59,052 nucleotides of DNA, taken from the NCBI GenBank assembly GCA_016280445.1, contig JAEEGS010000031.1, forward strand, positions 1 to 59,052, given 5' to 3'. The notes below the pieces were generated by a model. The model was not told the origin of the DNA. It saw only the letters and a list, made by a program, of their open reading frames with translations, and searched no databases. The stretch's first letter is position 1; each line of letters begins with the position of its first letter. Positions 9,472 to 17,617 of the stretch are shown here, piece after piece. The stretch is from Bacteroidaceae bacterium. GTDB lineage: Bacteria; Bacteroidota; Bacteroidia; Bacteroidales; Bacteroidaceae. The position numbers were made by a program, and so were the translations under genes.

Positions 9472-9522
9472 GAAAAAAACTCAAAACCAACTTTTTGAGG
9501 ACGAAATTGCAGGGACAGAAAG

Positions 9523-9558
9523 AAAGAACGTGCATTCGAGTTCGAACGCACGTTCTTT
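9523..9558 (-). terminator. terminator of the GH115 gene
   Basis: AAAGAACGTGC (9523-9533) pairs perfectly with GCACGTTCTTT (9548-9558), and the loop contains a second 5-bp stem (TTCGA/TCGAA). On the minus strand the stem is followed by TTTCTTTC. It lies eight bases after the GH115 stop and separates it from the thr promoter. Confidence 0.75.
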
Positions 9559-9566
9559 ATAGGATA

Positions 9567-12080
9567 TCATAATGTAGGGCTCCCGAAGTAACTGTAGTGG
9601 TTGTTGTCGGGGTTGACCACGATTTGCTCGACCACGATTTCGGGGTCAATCATGATGATTTTGAGCGTGTGCTTGCCTTCTGTGATGTCGGAGAAGGTGG
9701 CATCGAGCCAACGGAGGTTGTCGAACACTTCGTCGCGACGGGGCAGTTGACGGCCTTGCCAGAATCCGCTCAGGGCGAGGCGGCTGCGTGGTGGCAGGGG
9801 CTTCAGCACTTTGGAGCGTGAGAGATTCTGCGGATTGTACTCCGAGAAGGTGTCGACAAGGCCACGACGGGCATCAATCGTCTGCATGGGCTGATTGTCT
9901 ATCTGCACGCCGATGCGGAGGCCACGAGCAGGATAGATGTCCTGTGTGGGGAGGATGCCGATGGCAACTTTTCCTTCAGCAGTGAGATTGACTTCATATT
10001 CGAGGGTGGCTCCGCTGTCTTGTGCCTTCACGTTGCTGCTGCCCATGCAGCCGTCGGCGCGTCCGAGATCGGGCAGGAACGTCCACGTGGCTTCCTTGCC
10101 GTCGGTCTTGCGGGTGTAGCGATGGGCAGGGATGCTGTATTCGAGGGTGGATGCCGTGCTGCTGGCGATATGGTCAACCTTGAAGCCGAGAGTTACAGGG
10201 TTGACGTTCTTGTCGGGAATCGACCACTTGGTATAGCCGATGTGATTGTCCTGCATCATCTTGTTCCACTTGCCGCCAGCCACTTGGTGGTAGTAGTCGC
10301 TGAGTTGGCGGTCGCGAGCCATCAGTTGCTCCACGAGCGGAGAGTTCCCACGGGTGGCTGCGTTGTAAATCTGAGCCACTCCTGCACTCGCCACCACGGG
10401 GTAGTACACTAACTGGTAGTAGGCATCCTGCGCATCGGCTGGAATCTTCGTGCGAAGAGCCTCTGCACGGGCAGCGAGGGAGAGCCAAAGGCTGTCGGTA
10501 TAGGCCATTTCCTCCTTGTTGAAAATACCAGGCACTTGTGCTTCGGCTTTGCGCCAAAGATTGTATTTCGAGTATTTGGCAATGAGGTCAGCAGCTTCTT
10601 TGGCTATTTCAGCGGGGCAACTGCTGAACACGGACGCTGAGAACTGCTCCAGCCACGCCTGCTCGTCGCCAGCCTTGATGACTTCGGGGTTCCATGCATA
10701 GTGCATGATGAAGTCGATGGGCACTTCTTTGGGCTTCAGGTCGCCCACGTTGATAATCCAAATGCGGTCGATGCCCGTCTGATAGGCGAGGTTGAGTTGC
10801 TCGCGCAATTTGGGAATGGTGGTGGTGTTCACCCATCGGTCGTTCCAAGGCCCACCGTTCATGTCAATATGGTAATAGAGGCCAAGCCCTCCTTTGCGCT
10901 TGCGTTCGAAGTCGCGGCCGATGCGACGGATGTAACCCCAGTTGTTGTCGCAAAGCAGCAGGGTCACGTCGTCGGGCACCGTGAAGCCTGCGTCGTAGTA
11001 GCGCTGCACCTCGGTGAAGATAGCCCACAATTGCGGCACTGCATCCTCACGGCCGTACACCTTCTTGATGATGGCACGCTGACCCTTCAACACTTCGGCC
11101 AAGGTCTTCATGTTGTCCTCGTCGTTGCCCTTCCCCATCGCCACATCGCCGTCGCCACGCATGCCGATGGTCACGAGGTTGTCGTAGTTCTTGTTGCGCT
11201 GCATGCCCTCGAGGAAGAAACGGTCGAGCCGTTCCTTGTTCACCGAGTAATCCCAAGGGCCGATGCTGTCCTTCCTGTACACATATTCCTTGTGTGCCCG
11301 CATCATCGGCTCGTGGTGAGAAGTGCCCATCACAATGCCATACTCGTCGGCCACTTTCGGAGTCAGCGGGTCATCTTCGTTGAAGCGAGAATCCCACATG
11401 GCTGGCCACAGGTAGTTGGCCTTCAGGCGCAAGAGCAACTCAAACATATGGGCATACATCTTGGAGTTCACGCCTCCGAAGTGTTCCGTTGCCCAACCAC
11501 CAAACGAGGGCCACTCGTCGTTGATGAAGATGCCCCGATACTTCACCTTCGGCGATGGTTGCACAAAACGCCCGTCCGTCCAATACACCTCATCCTGATG
11601 CTGCACGGGCACATCTGCCCACCAATACCAAGGCGACACGCCTATCCTCTGGCTTATCTCGTAGATGCCGTAGATAGTGCCTCGCTTATCGCTTCCAGCC
11701 ACCACAAGACGGCCGTCCACCACATCGATGACGAACGACTCCCATTGCCCCTTCACCTTGCTCACATCGAGTTTCTTCTGCTTGACAAGCCCGTCAATCA
11801 GGCGGCTCTTGCCGATGGTTCCGACGCAAATGGCACCAGTGCCATTTTCAAGTTTCAACTTCCCATTTTCAATTTCCACGGCACTCGCCGTTCCCGTCAC
11901 CTTCCGTACATCGTCGCCCAAATCACGGGCAGCACGAATCACTCCTGCCCAATCCTTCTCATCCACCACGACGGGAGCCGCTTTGCCGTCTTTGGCTATA
12001 CAAAAACTTCCTTGTGCCATTGCACTCATCGCCGCCACAACGCAGGCGATGCATACCGTCACGAATCTCTTTCTTTTCAT
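9567..12080 (-). CDS. glycoside hydrolase family 115 (probable xylan alpha-1,2-glucuronidase)
   Basis: Secreted enzyme expected to remove glucuronic acid side chains from glucuronoxylan. The start at 12080 gives a clean signal peptide (MKRKRFVTVCIACVVAAMSAMAQ); the in-frame ATG at 12149 would put 23 unlikely residues before it. GH115 landmarks are present: SPWYWWADVP, KYRGIFINDEWPSFGGW, LLRLKANYLWPAMWDSRF, GIVMGTSHHEPMMR, LLCDNNWGYIRR and the late LEQFSASVFS stretch. The C-terminal part (after about residue 620) is rich in beta-type sequence, as in GH115 accessory domains. Length is 837 residues. No SusC/SusD pair, regulator or other glycosidase is adjacent, so it is an orphan enzyme rather than part of a polysaccharide utilisation locus. 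No T9SS sorting signal is seen at its C-terminus (NPDNNHYSYFGSPTL). Confidence 0.9.
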   Translation of the reverse strand: MKRKRFVTVCIACVVAAMSAMAQGSFCIAKDGKAAPVVVDEKDWAGVIRAARDLGDDVRKVTGTASAVEIENGKLKLENGTGAICVGTIGKSRLIDGLVKQKKLDVSKVKGQWESFVIDVVDGRLVVAGSDKRGTIYGIYEISQRIGVSPWYWWADVPVQHQDEVYWTDGRFVQPSPKVKYRGIFINDEWPSFGGWATEHFGGVNSKMYAHMFELLLRLKANYLWPAMWDSRFNEDDPLTPKVADEYGIVMGTSHHEPMMRAHKEYVYRKDSIGPWDYSVNKERLDRFFLEGMQRNKNYDNLVTIGMRGDGDVAMGKGNDEDNMKTLAEVLKGQRAIIKKVYGREDAVPQLWAIFTEVQRYYDAGFTVPDDVTLLLCDNNWGYIRRIGRDFERKRKGGLGLYYHIDMNGGPWNDRWVNTTTIPKLREQLNLAYQTGIDRIWIINVGDLKPKEVPIDFIMHYAWNPEVIKAGDEQAWLEQFSASVFSSCPAEIAKEAADLIAKYSKYNLWRKAEAQVPGIFNKEEMAYTDSLWLSLAARAEALRTKIPADAQDAYYQLVYYPVVASAGVAQIYNAATRGNSPLVEQLMARDRQLSDYYHQVAGGKWNKMMQDNHIGYTKWSIPDKNVNPVTLGFKVDHIASSTASTLEYSIPAHRYTRKTDGKEATWTFLPDLGRADGCMGSSNVKAQDSGATLEYEVNLTAEGKVAIGILPTQDIYPARGLRIGVQIDNQPMQTIDARRGLVDTFSEYNPQNLSRSKVLKPLPPRSRLALSGFWQGRQLPRRDEVFDNLRWLDATFSDITEGKHTLKIIMIDPEIVVEQIVVNPDNNHYSYFGSPTL

Positions 12081-12102
12081 AAAAATACAGGTTTTGGTGC
12101 CA

Positions 12103-12110
12103 CAAAGGTA
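12103..12110 (-). promoter_or_regulatory. putative -7 element of the GH115 gene
   Basis: TACCTTTG on the minus strand, 22 bases upstream of the ATG at 12080. A TTTC, not a perfect TTTG, lies at the expected -33 distance. The match to the -7 consensus is exact but the -33 half is weak. Confidence 0.55.
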
Positions 12111-12169
12111 CAACGATACGTGAGAAAGCCACGACAGCCCATGTTTCACATTCTTTACAATAAGTTACA

Positions 12170-12218
12170 GAAAAAAAGGAATTCCTGCCGTTGTCTCGCA
12201 TGACACAACGACAGGAAT
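12170..12218 (-). terminator. terminator of the T9SS operon
   Basis: Arms 12181-12194 and 12205-12218 form a 14-bp stem with one G-U pair; on the minus strand the stem is followed closely by seven T (12177-12171). It lies 45 bases after the gldN stop. Confidence 0.88.
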
Positions 12219-12262
12219 CCGTAGGAAACCGTACAGAAAAGATACGGTATATGGAGGAAAAA

Positions 12263-13345
12263 TTAGTGACGCTGCCTTCTGACAGACACACGGGGAGCGC
12301 CGCCACTTGCTGAGGAGCCACCACCCGACCTTTCTTTCTTGCCCGAAGAGGCGGAGGAGCCACGACGGCTGGTGCGTGAGGCTGACGAGGAGGCTTTCCC
12401 GGCAACAGACTTGCCCTTCTTGCCCTTGGCCGATGCAGCGGCGATGGAGTCGCGTCTGGCCTGCTCGACAGAATCGACAGGAGTGCTCCAAATGTGCTCT
12501 TCGAAGTCGGTGATTTGTTTCTCGATGCGGTTCTGTTCCTTCTTCAGCAGGGAGTCGGTAGCACAGTATTGCTGCAGCGACCTATTCTGCATGTTGGTGG
12601 TCATGTAGATTTCACCCTTATAGTGATTGGTGGAGAAGAAATCGTCCATCGACATGCGGGCAGCGTTGTTGAGGTTGCTGGTCATCACTTCCTGACCGCT
12701 GAGATAAGTCTTGACATCGTCGTATTTCACCCAGAAGAGGGGACGCTTCTGCACGTTGTCGGAGTAGGAGAACTCGTCGGCTGCACGATGCAGCACAGGG
12801 CAAAGCGCCACGATGCGGCTGTGATAGGTGGCCGTGTTCTGGTCGTAGTAACTGCTTTCCTTCACATAGTAACTGAGCACCTCGGAAGAAGGTATGTCGC
12901 TCTGAGCCACTTTGATGCTGTTGCCATCCACCTCGTAGAAGATATCCTGACGCTCCAGCAAGTCCTTGAAGTGCATGCGGTTGCTTTGCTGGAAGTTTTC
13001 CACACCATCCAACTGATACTCGTAGGCAGGAATCTTGCCTGTGTTGAGCAACCTGAACAGCAACGTGAACAAGTTCATGTTGCCGCCTTGTGGCTCGACT
13101 GGATAGTAGAGTGCCGCATTCTCGTCCTTGGTCAGGTCGATGGAACGGTAGATGTCGCGTCGCCAACTGGGGTCTTCAGGCACATCAACCGCGGTGGGGA
13201 ACATGAGGCTGGCTCTGTCGTTGCCTGCAGCATCAGTCTTCTTTGCAGCCGTTGTCCTTGCGTTCTGCACTCGGCTCTTCTGTGGCTGGGCAACCATCGT
13301 GCCTGCCACGCAGAAGGTAATCAGTATGATAATAAAACGTCTCAT
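12263..13345 (-). CDS. gldN: T9SS component GldN/PorN
   Basis: Periplasmic ring component that partners the lipoprotein GldK beneath the outer membrane. The start at 13345 gives MRRFIIILITFCVAGTMVAQ, a signal peptide cut after AQ; the in-frame ATG at 13399 lies inside an inverted repeat and is rejected. Family features include RRDIYRSIDLTKDENAALYYP, the LFTLLFRLLNTGKIPAYEY segment and the WSTPVDSVEQARRDSI end of the conserved region. Length is 360. The last 55 or so residues are low-complexity Lys, Ser, Gly and Arg with no hydrophobic pattern. It is the last gene of porP-gldK-gldL-gldM-gldN and is followed by a strong terminator. Confidence 0.93.
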   Translation of the reverse strand: MRRFIIILITFCVAGTMVAQPQKSRVQNARTTAAKKTDAAGNDRASLMFPTAVDVPEDPSWRRDIYRSIDLTKDENAALYYPVEPQGGNMNLFTLLFRLLNTGKIPAYEYQLDGVENFQQSNRMHFKDLLERQDIFYEVDGNSIKVAQSDIPSSEVLSYYVKESSYYDQNTATYHSRIVALCPVLHRAADEFSYSDNVQKRPLFWVKYDDVKTYLSGQEVMTSNLNNAARMSMDDFFSTNHYKGEIYMTTNMQNRSLQQYCATDSLLKKEQNRIEKQITDFEEHIWSTPVDSVEQARRDSIAAASAKGKKGKSVAGKASSSASRTSRRGSSASSGKKERSGGGSSASGGAPRVSVRRQRH

Positions 13346-13352
13346 AATTACA

Positions 13353-13510
13353 GACCCCCTCTGCCTGAAAGGCATCTCCCCCTCTATGGGGAGAACCATC
13401 CGGCTTGTTTGTCAAGCGGGGGTGACTTGTTTTAGATGTTTATTATTCCCCAACATTCCGCATGGCCTTCTCCCCATAGAGGGGGAGATGCCTTTCAGGC
13501 AGAGGGGGTC
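13353..13510. repeat. inverted-repeat element, copy A (gldM-gldN gap)
   Basis: Perfect 43-base arms at 13353-13395 and 13468-13510 flank a 72-base middle. Outer ends are GACCCCCTCTG and CAGAGGGGGTC, and each arm contains the smaller palindromes CTGAAAGGCAT-like and CCCCTCTATGGGG. The element fills the gap almost exactly, ending 7 bases from each gene. No coding capacity. It is related to the element at 15933-16097 and would form a very stable hairpin in the operon mRNA. Confidence 0.92.
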
Positions 13511-13517
13511 TTCTTTC

Positions 13518-15077
13518 TTAATTTATGATGACCTCCACAGGGGATGTCAATGTTCTTTCTATGCCGTCGGGACCAACCACACGGATACGGCTGATGTTGA
13601 AGAGCTTACCGCGGCTCAAGGAACGGATGCGGTTGAGTTGGTTAGGCGTGAAGGAAGCCGACGAACTGACTTCGGGCACCACGTTACCCATGTTGTCGAC
13701 GAAAAGGGTCTCGAAACCGAGCACTCGGAAGGAGATGTCGAGCAATCCGTCGTCGATAGCCGCCCCTATGCCTCCAGCAGCCACAATGGCCTGCTTGGAG
13801 ATACGACCGCCCTTGAATCGGCTGCTGTTACCCTTTGCATCGGTGTATTGCAGATAACCCGTCGGGTCGGGCAACTTGCGCACATGGAAGGTGAACTTGC
13901 CCATCTCCTGCGAACGGCCCTCGTTTTGAGCAGTGACCGTGAAAGTCACATCCTCGCCCACCTTGGAGGGCACCGCCACATAGTTGCCTCCATCCTTCTT
14001 GGTGAGGGTTCCGTTGGTCATGGAGAGGTTAATCTTGTTGGTGGGCACACCTGGCACACTCACGCTGATGGGGTTCTGATAACCCGCATAGAGCATGTTC
14101 ATCATGGTGGCACTCACCGTGGCCGATGGCTCCACAACGGTGTAGGGCTGAGAGAACTCGCGCCGTATGGTCTCGCCGTTGCCATTCTTCATGATGAGGT
14201 AGCCTTTGAGGGTGAATTCGCCTGTAGAACCACACACGGTCTCATAGCGTCCATTTTCCGACTTGAGCAAGGTGTTGCCCACATAAATCTCCGGGCGCTG
14301 TGTTGTATCGACGGCTGCCATAATGATTTGTGCGGAGAATCGGCCACCACGCACCACCGTCTGGGCGTTCGGAATGACATAGGCGTTGATTTGGTTGACA
14401 CGCACGTCCTTCACGTCGATGTTGGCCACCAGTTGGTGAAGCATCTCGCCCTCAGCATGGCGCACATCGGTCTGAAGTTTGGTGAGCAACGTGATAGCAG
14501 CCGCCACAGGCGTGTTCTCAAACATGTACTCCTGCCAGTTCTTGCCCTGCAACTTGGCCTTCTTCGGCACCTCGGTGCTCAGGTTCGCCTTGATAATCTT
14601 CTTCTGGTTCTCATCGTTAATCATCGAGGTGATGCCCTCGCGATAATGCTCAATGGCCTTCTTGAGTTTGCCACCCTTCCCCACTCCCGATGCAAGCATC
14701 ACGTGGGTGGGTGCCTCGAGATTGTCACGGCCTTCTATGTTGTTCAGGTCGGCATCGTCACCATCAGCCTCACGCACAATCTCCCACTTCAGCGCCTCGG
14801 CAAACGAGTAGAGCGAGTCGGACATCTTGTGCACCTGTTGCGCTTTCTCATACCACTGGCGAGTCTTCTCCGGATTCTGCTTCATGGCTTCCTCCAGTTC
14901 TTTATAGATAGCCTCGTTCTGGGTGGTGGAGTTGGCTTTCGTGCGATTCAGACCTTCGTCCACGAGCGAGAAGCCTTCGAGCACGTCTGACGAAACGTTG
15001 AGCGCAAGCATAGCCATGAGCACAACGTACATCAGATTGATCATCTTCTGTCGCGGAGTTAACTTCTTTCGTATCAT
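13518..15077 (-). CDS. gldM: T9SS component GldM/PorM
   Basis: Inner-membrane protein whose long periplasmic part, with GldL, forms the proton-driven motor of type IX secretion. One N-terminal membrane segment is visible (MINLMYVVLMAMLALNVSSDV, about residues 12-32), preceded by basic MIRKKLTPRQK. The rest is periplasmic with beta-rich repeats, including VVRGGRFSAQIIMAAVDTTQRPEIYV and the terminal IRVVGPDGIERTLTSPVEVIIN. The 519 residues match the family. Its ATG overlaps the gldL stop by four bases (ATGA), so translation is probably coupled, as expected for two subunits of one complex. Confidence 0.95.
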   Translation of the reverse strand: MIRKKLTPRQKMINLMYVVLMAMLALNVSSDVLEGFSLVDEGLNRTKANSTTQNEAIYKELEEAMKQNPEKTRQWYEKAQQVHKMSDSLYSFAEALKWEIVREADGDDADLNNIEGRDNLEAPTHVMLASGVGKGGKLKKAIEHYREGITSMINDENQKKIIKANLSTEVPKKAKLQGKNWQEYMFENTPVAAAITLLTKLQTDVRHAEGEMLHQLVANIDVKDVRVNQINAYVIPNAQTVVRGGRFSAQIIMAAVDTTQRPEIYVGNTLLKSENGRYETVCGSTGEFTLKGYLIMKNGNGETIRREFSQPYTVVEPSATVSATMMNMLYAGYQNPISVSVPGVPTNKINLSMTNGTLTKKDGGNYVAVPSKVGEDVTFTVTAQNEGRSQEMGKFTFHVRKLPDPTGYLQYTDAKGNSSRFKGGRISKQAIVAAGGIGAAIDDGLLDISFRVLGFETLFVDNMGNVVPEVSSSASFTPNQLNRIRSLSRGKLFNISRIRVVGPDGIERTLTSPVEVIIN

Positions 15078-15925
15078 GCTATCTTCATTTTCAGGGCTTC
15101 AACCATCTTGAAATAGACGTCGTTCAGTTCTTGCAACTGAATAGCGAGTTTCTTGGTTTGCTCGTTCACCTCGTCGATAGTGGCCGACTGAGTGCCTACG
15201 CTCTTCAACTGCATCTCGTAGAAGCGGTTGATGCCTGTGAGGGTGCGGTTCATGTTCTCCATCTCCTCGGAGTCGCGAGTGAGACGTGCACTCTGCTCGG
15301 CCACCTTCTTCAGCGTGTCGGTCAGTTCGGTCAACTGCTCCACATACGCCTTGGTAGCCTCCTGCATCTCAGGTGCCATGCTCTGGAACTGAGCCGAGCG
15401 GAATACAGGTGCCGACGAGATGTTCTCTGCCAACTGGGCAGCATCGACAGCCTCTTCTTTACCACCAACAGCGCCAGCAGAAGCAGCAGCACCTCCAGCG
15501 TTGGAGCCGCCACCACCATTGATGACAATCGTGCCACCACTTGGCACACCTCCGCCACCAACAACCACAGTGCCACCAGTAATAGGTACGCGTGATGCAC
15601 TTGTAGCGGCATTGGCCAAGGCTGCCACCGTCTCTTCAGAAAGGGAAGAATTGGTTTGTGCCACAATAGCTGCATTCTCTGCCACTTCCTCAGCCAACTC
15701 CTGTGCATCCATACTCTCTTGCGGTTCGAAACCAGCCAAGAAGAACACGATGACCTCTGTGCCCATACCCAACCAGAGCATGATGTCTGCACCATCGGTG
15801 TGGGTGAGTTTGAAGAGGGCACCTGCAATCACGACGGATGCACCCCAACTATAAGCATAGTTCAAAAAAGTCTGACCACGCTTCGTGCGAAGCCATTTCT
15901 GTATTCCTGTATATTGTGTTGCCAT
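15074..15925 (-). CDS. gldL: T9SS motor component GldL/PorL
   Basis: Inner-membrane motor subunit. Two helices near the N-terminus, FLNYAYSWGASVVIAGALF and DIMLWLGMGTEVIVFFLAGF, carry the family's conserved pattern, including the E in the second helix region and the following EPQES. A Gly/Ala/Ser-rich linker at about residues 110-155 (runs of GGG) precedes a cytosolic helical part ending MVEALKMKIA. I place the start at 15925 (MATQYTGIQKWLRT); the in-frame ATG at 15979 lies inside the repeat element. Length is 283. The Gly-rich linker is longer than I would expect and may vary between strains. Confidence 0.93.
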   Translation of the reverse strand: MATQYTGIQKWLRTKRGQTFLNYAYSWGASVVIAGALFKLTHTDGADIMLWLGMGTEVIVFFLAGFEPQESMDAQELAEEVAENAAIVAQTNSSLSEETVAALANAATSASRVPITGGTVVVGGGGVPSGGTIVINGGGGSNAGGAAASAGAVGGKEEAVDAAQLAENISSAPVFRSAQFQSMAPEMQEATKAYVEQLTELTDTLKKVAEQSARLTRDSEEMENMNRTLTGINRFYEMQLKSVGTQSATIDEVNEQTKKLAIQLQELNDVYFKMVEALKMKIA

Positions 15926-15932
15926 AATGATA

Positions 15933-16097
15933 GACCCCCTCTGTCCTTTGGACATCTCCCCCTCTATGGGGCGAGCCATCCGGTTTGTTTTCTGACTGGA
16001 GGATTTTTTTATTAGTTATTAAATATATTTTACATTTCCTGACACCCCGCAAGGTTCTCCCCATAGAGGGGGAGATGTCCAAAGGACAAAGGGGGTC
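15933..16097. repeat. inverted-repeat element, copy B (gldK-gldL gap)
   Basis: Arms at 15933-15975 and 16055-16097 match at 40 of 43 positions, with the same outer ends (GACCCCCT and GGGGGTC) and the same inner CCCCTCTATGGGG core as copy A. The middle (79 bases) starts CCATCCGG like copy A, then diverges and is AT-rich. It ends 7 bases from gldL and 6 bases from gldK. No transposase or ORF is associated. Confidence 0.92.
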
Positions 16098-16103
16098 TTT
16101 CTC

Positions 16104-17537
16104 TTATTTCTTCGCCTTTGACGCTGTGCCCACCTGCGAACGGACGCATCGGAAACCGACAAAGGAGCGACCCACATTCTGATACTCGTACGAACGCCAT
16201 GCGCTCTTGATGAAACTCTCTGGGTCTTTCCACGAACCGCCACGCACACTCTTCTTCTTCAGCGCGTAGGGGTCTTCCTTCGCGGCGTTGTAGGTCAGCG
16301 TCGGGTTCATGTCGCTCATGGAGAGCACACCTGCCTCAGTATAGACGGTGCTAGTCCACTCGGCCACATTGCCCGCCATGTCGTAAAGGCCATTGGAGTT
16401 GGCGCTGTAGATACCGCACCTCGACGTAATCAGGTTGCCGTCCTTCGTATAGTTGCCTCGGTCAGGCTTGAAGTTGGCGTAGTAGCAACCCTTGTCGCTC
16501 GACACGCCCTCCTGTTGCCAAGGCAGTTCGTTGCCATCCTTGCCACGAGCGGCAAACTCCCATTCTGCCTCAGTGGGCAGGCGATAGCGCTGCACGAACT
16601 TTGCCTGTGGGCCAAGACCCTTGATGAGGAAGTCTGTACGCCAGTTGCAGAAGGCATTGGCCTGCTCCCAGTTCACACCCACCACAGGATATTCGTTGTA
16701 GTTGGAATGTGTGAAATAGAGACGCATGTACACCTCGTTCTCCGCATTTTGGAAGTCGTTAATCCAGCAAGTGGTGTCGGGATATACATTGACGATATAG
16801 GTGTTGACGAAGTCCCACATGCTGCTCAGCGGACGCGTGATGGTTTCGCGATGAATGTTGCCGTCATCGTCCACGTATGCCGTGTCCTTCGAAATCATCA
16901 CCACCTCATTCGGGTCATTATCAAAGTCGGTGTTGAGGTTGCGCTCCCCGGGATCCAAACGATACTTGCGCTTGGCCGCCATCACGTAGTCAAACACCTC
17001 ATAGCGATAGTTCAACTGCTTCACATCCAGCATTCTCTCGCCCGTCACAGGGTGGAACGTGTAGACACTCTCCATAGCGCGCTGCTGGTCTTCATCCGGA
17101 TTGCGCGGCAATGCCTTGTTCCAGTTCAGATGAGGGGTGACGGGCTCACCATACTTGTCCTCTTCAATCTTGTAACTCTCATCGCCACCATAAGCAGGGT
17201 CTGCCAGACGTTCACGGATGATGGAGTCACGCACCCAGTAGACAAACTGGCGGTACATCGAGTTGGTCACTTCCTTCTCGTCCATCCAGAACGCATCCAC
17301 ACTAATGTCTCGCGTCGGCACATTCTTGCCCCACAAACTGTCGGTCTTGTCGGTACCCATCTTGAGGCTGCCACGCTTCACCAATACCATGCCATAAGGA
17401 GCAGGTTCACTCATCGAGGAGCCACTGACACCAGTCACCTCTCCGCCCGACGCACTCGAGCCTCCCTTGCTGGAGAAGCAAGATGCAACGGACAACGCGA
17501 GCACCACTGCACATATAGCAAACAATACTTTTTTCAT
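16104..17537 (-). CDS. gldK: T9SS lipoprotein GldK/PorK
   Basis: Outer-membrane lipoprotein that forms the periplasmic ring with GldN. The N-terminus MKKVLFAICAVVLALSVASC ends in a lipobox with the acylated Cys at residue 20. The body is a formylglycine-generating-enzyme-like (sulfatase-modifying) fold: VKRGSLKMGTD, FWMDEKEVTNSMYRQFV, RLPTEAEWEFAARG, YDMAGNVAEWTSTVY, VRGGSWKDP and GFRCVR. Length 477. These domains in GldK are structural; catalytic activity is not expected. It follows porP by 80 bases and precedes gldL, with a repeat element in between. Confidence 0.95.
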   Translation of the reverse strand: MKKVLFAICAVVLALSVASCFSSKGGSSASGGEVTGVSGSSMSEPAPYGMVLVKRGSLKMGTDKTDSLWGKNVPTRDISVDAFWMDEKEVTNSMYRQFVYWVRDSIIRERLADPAYGGDESYKIEEDKYGEPVTPHLNWNKALPRNPDEDQQRAMESVYTFHPVTGERMLDVKQLNYRYEVFDYVMAAKRKYRLDPGERNLNTDFDNDPNEVVMISKDTAYVDDDGNIHRETITRPLSSMWDFVNTYIVNVYPDTTCWINDFQNAENEVYMRLYFTHSNYNEYPVVGVNWEQANAFCNWRTDFLIKGLGPQAKFVQRYRLPTEAEWEFAARGKDGNELPWQQEGVSSDKGCYYANFKPDRGNYTKDGNLITSRCGIYSANSNGLYDMAGNVAEWTSTVYTEAGVLSMSDMNPTLTYNAAKEDPYALKKKSVRGGSWKDPESFIKSAWRSYEYQNVGRSFVGFRCVRSQVGTASKAKK

Positions 17538-17617
17538 CGTTTTATTTTAAGTTTATATATTCCCAACTTGTCTTTTTGTCTTTAAACTCTAAACTATCAA
17601 CTCTAAACTTTATTTCC

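Noticed and set aside
9402-9551. 50-residue N-terminal extension of thrA
   Set aside because: It would run through the promoter and half of the GH115 terminator, and the conserved MKVLKFGGTS start lies after it.
13353-16097. Insertion sequences in the T9SS operon
   Set aside because: The elements have no transposase and no target-site duplication that I can see; they are kept as non-coding inverted repeats.
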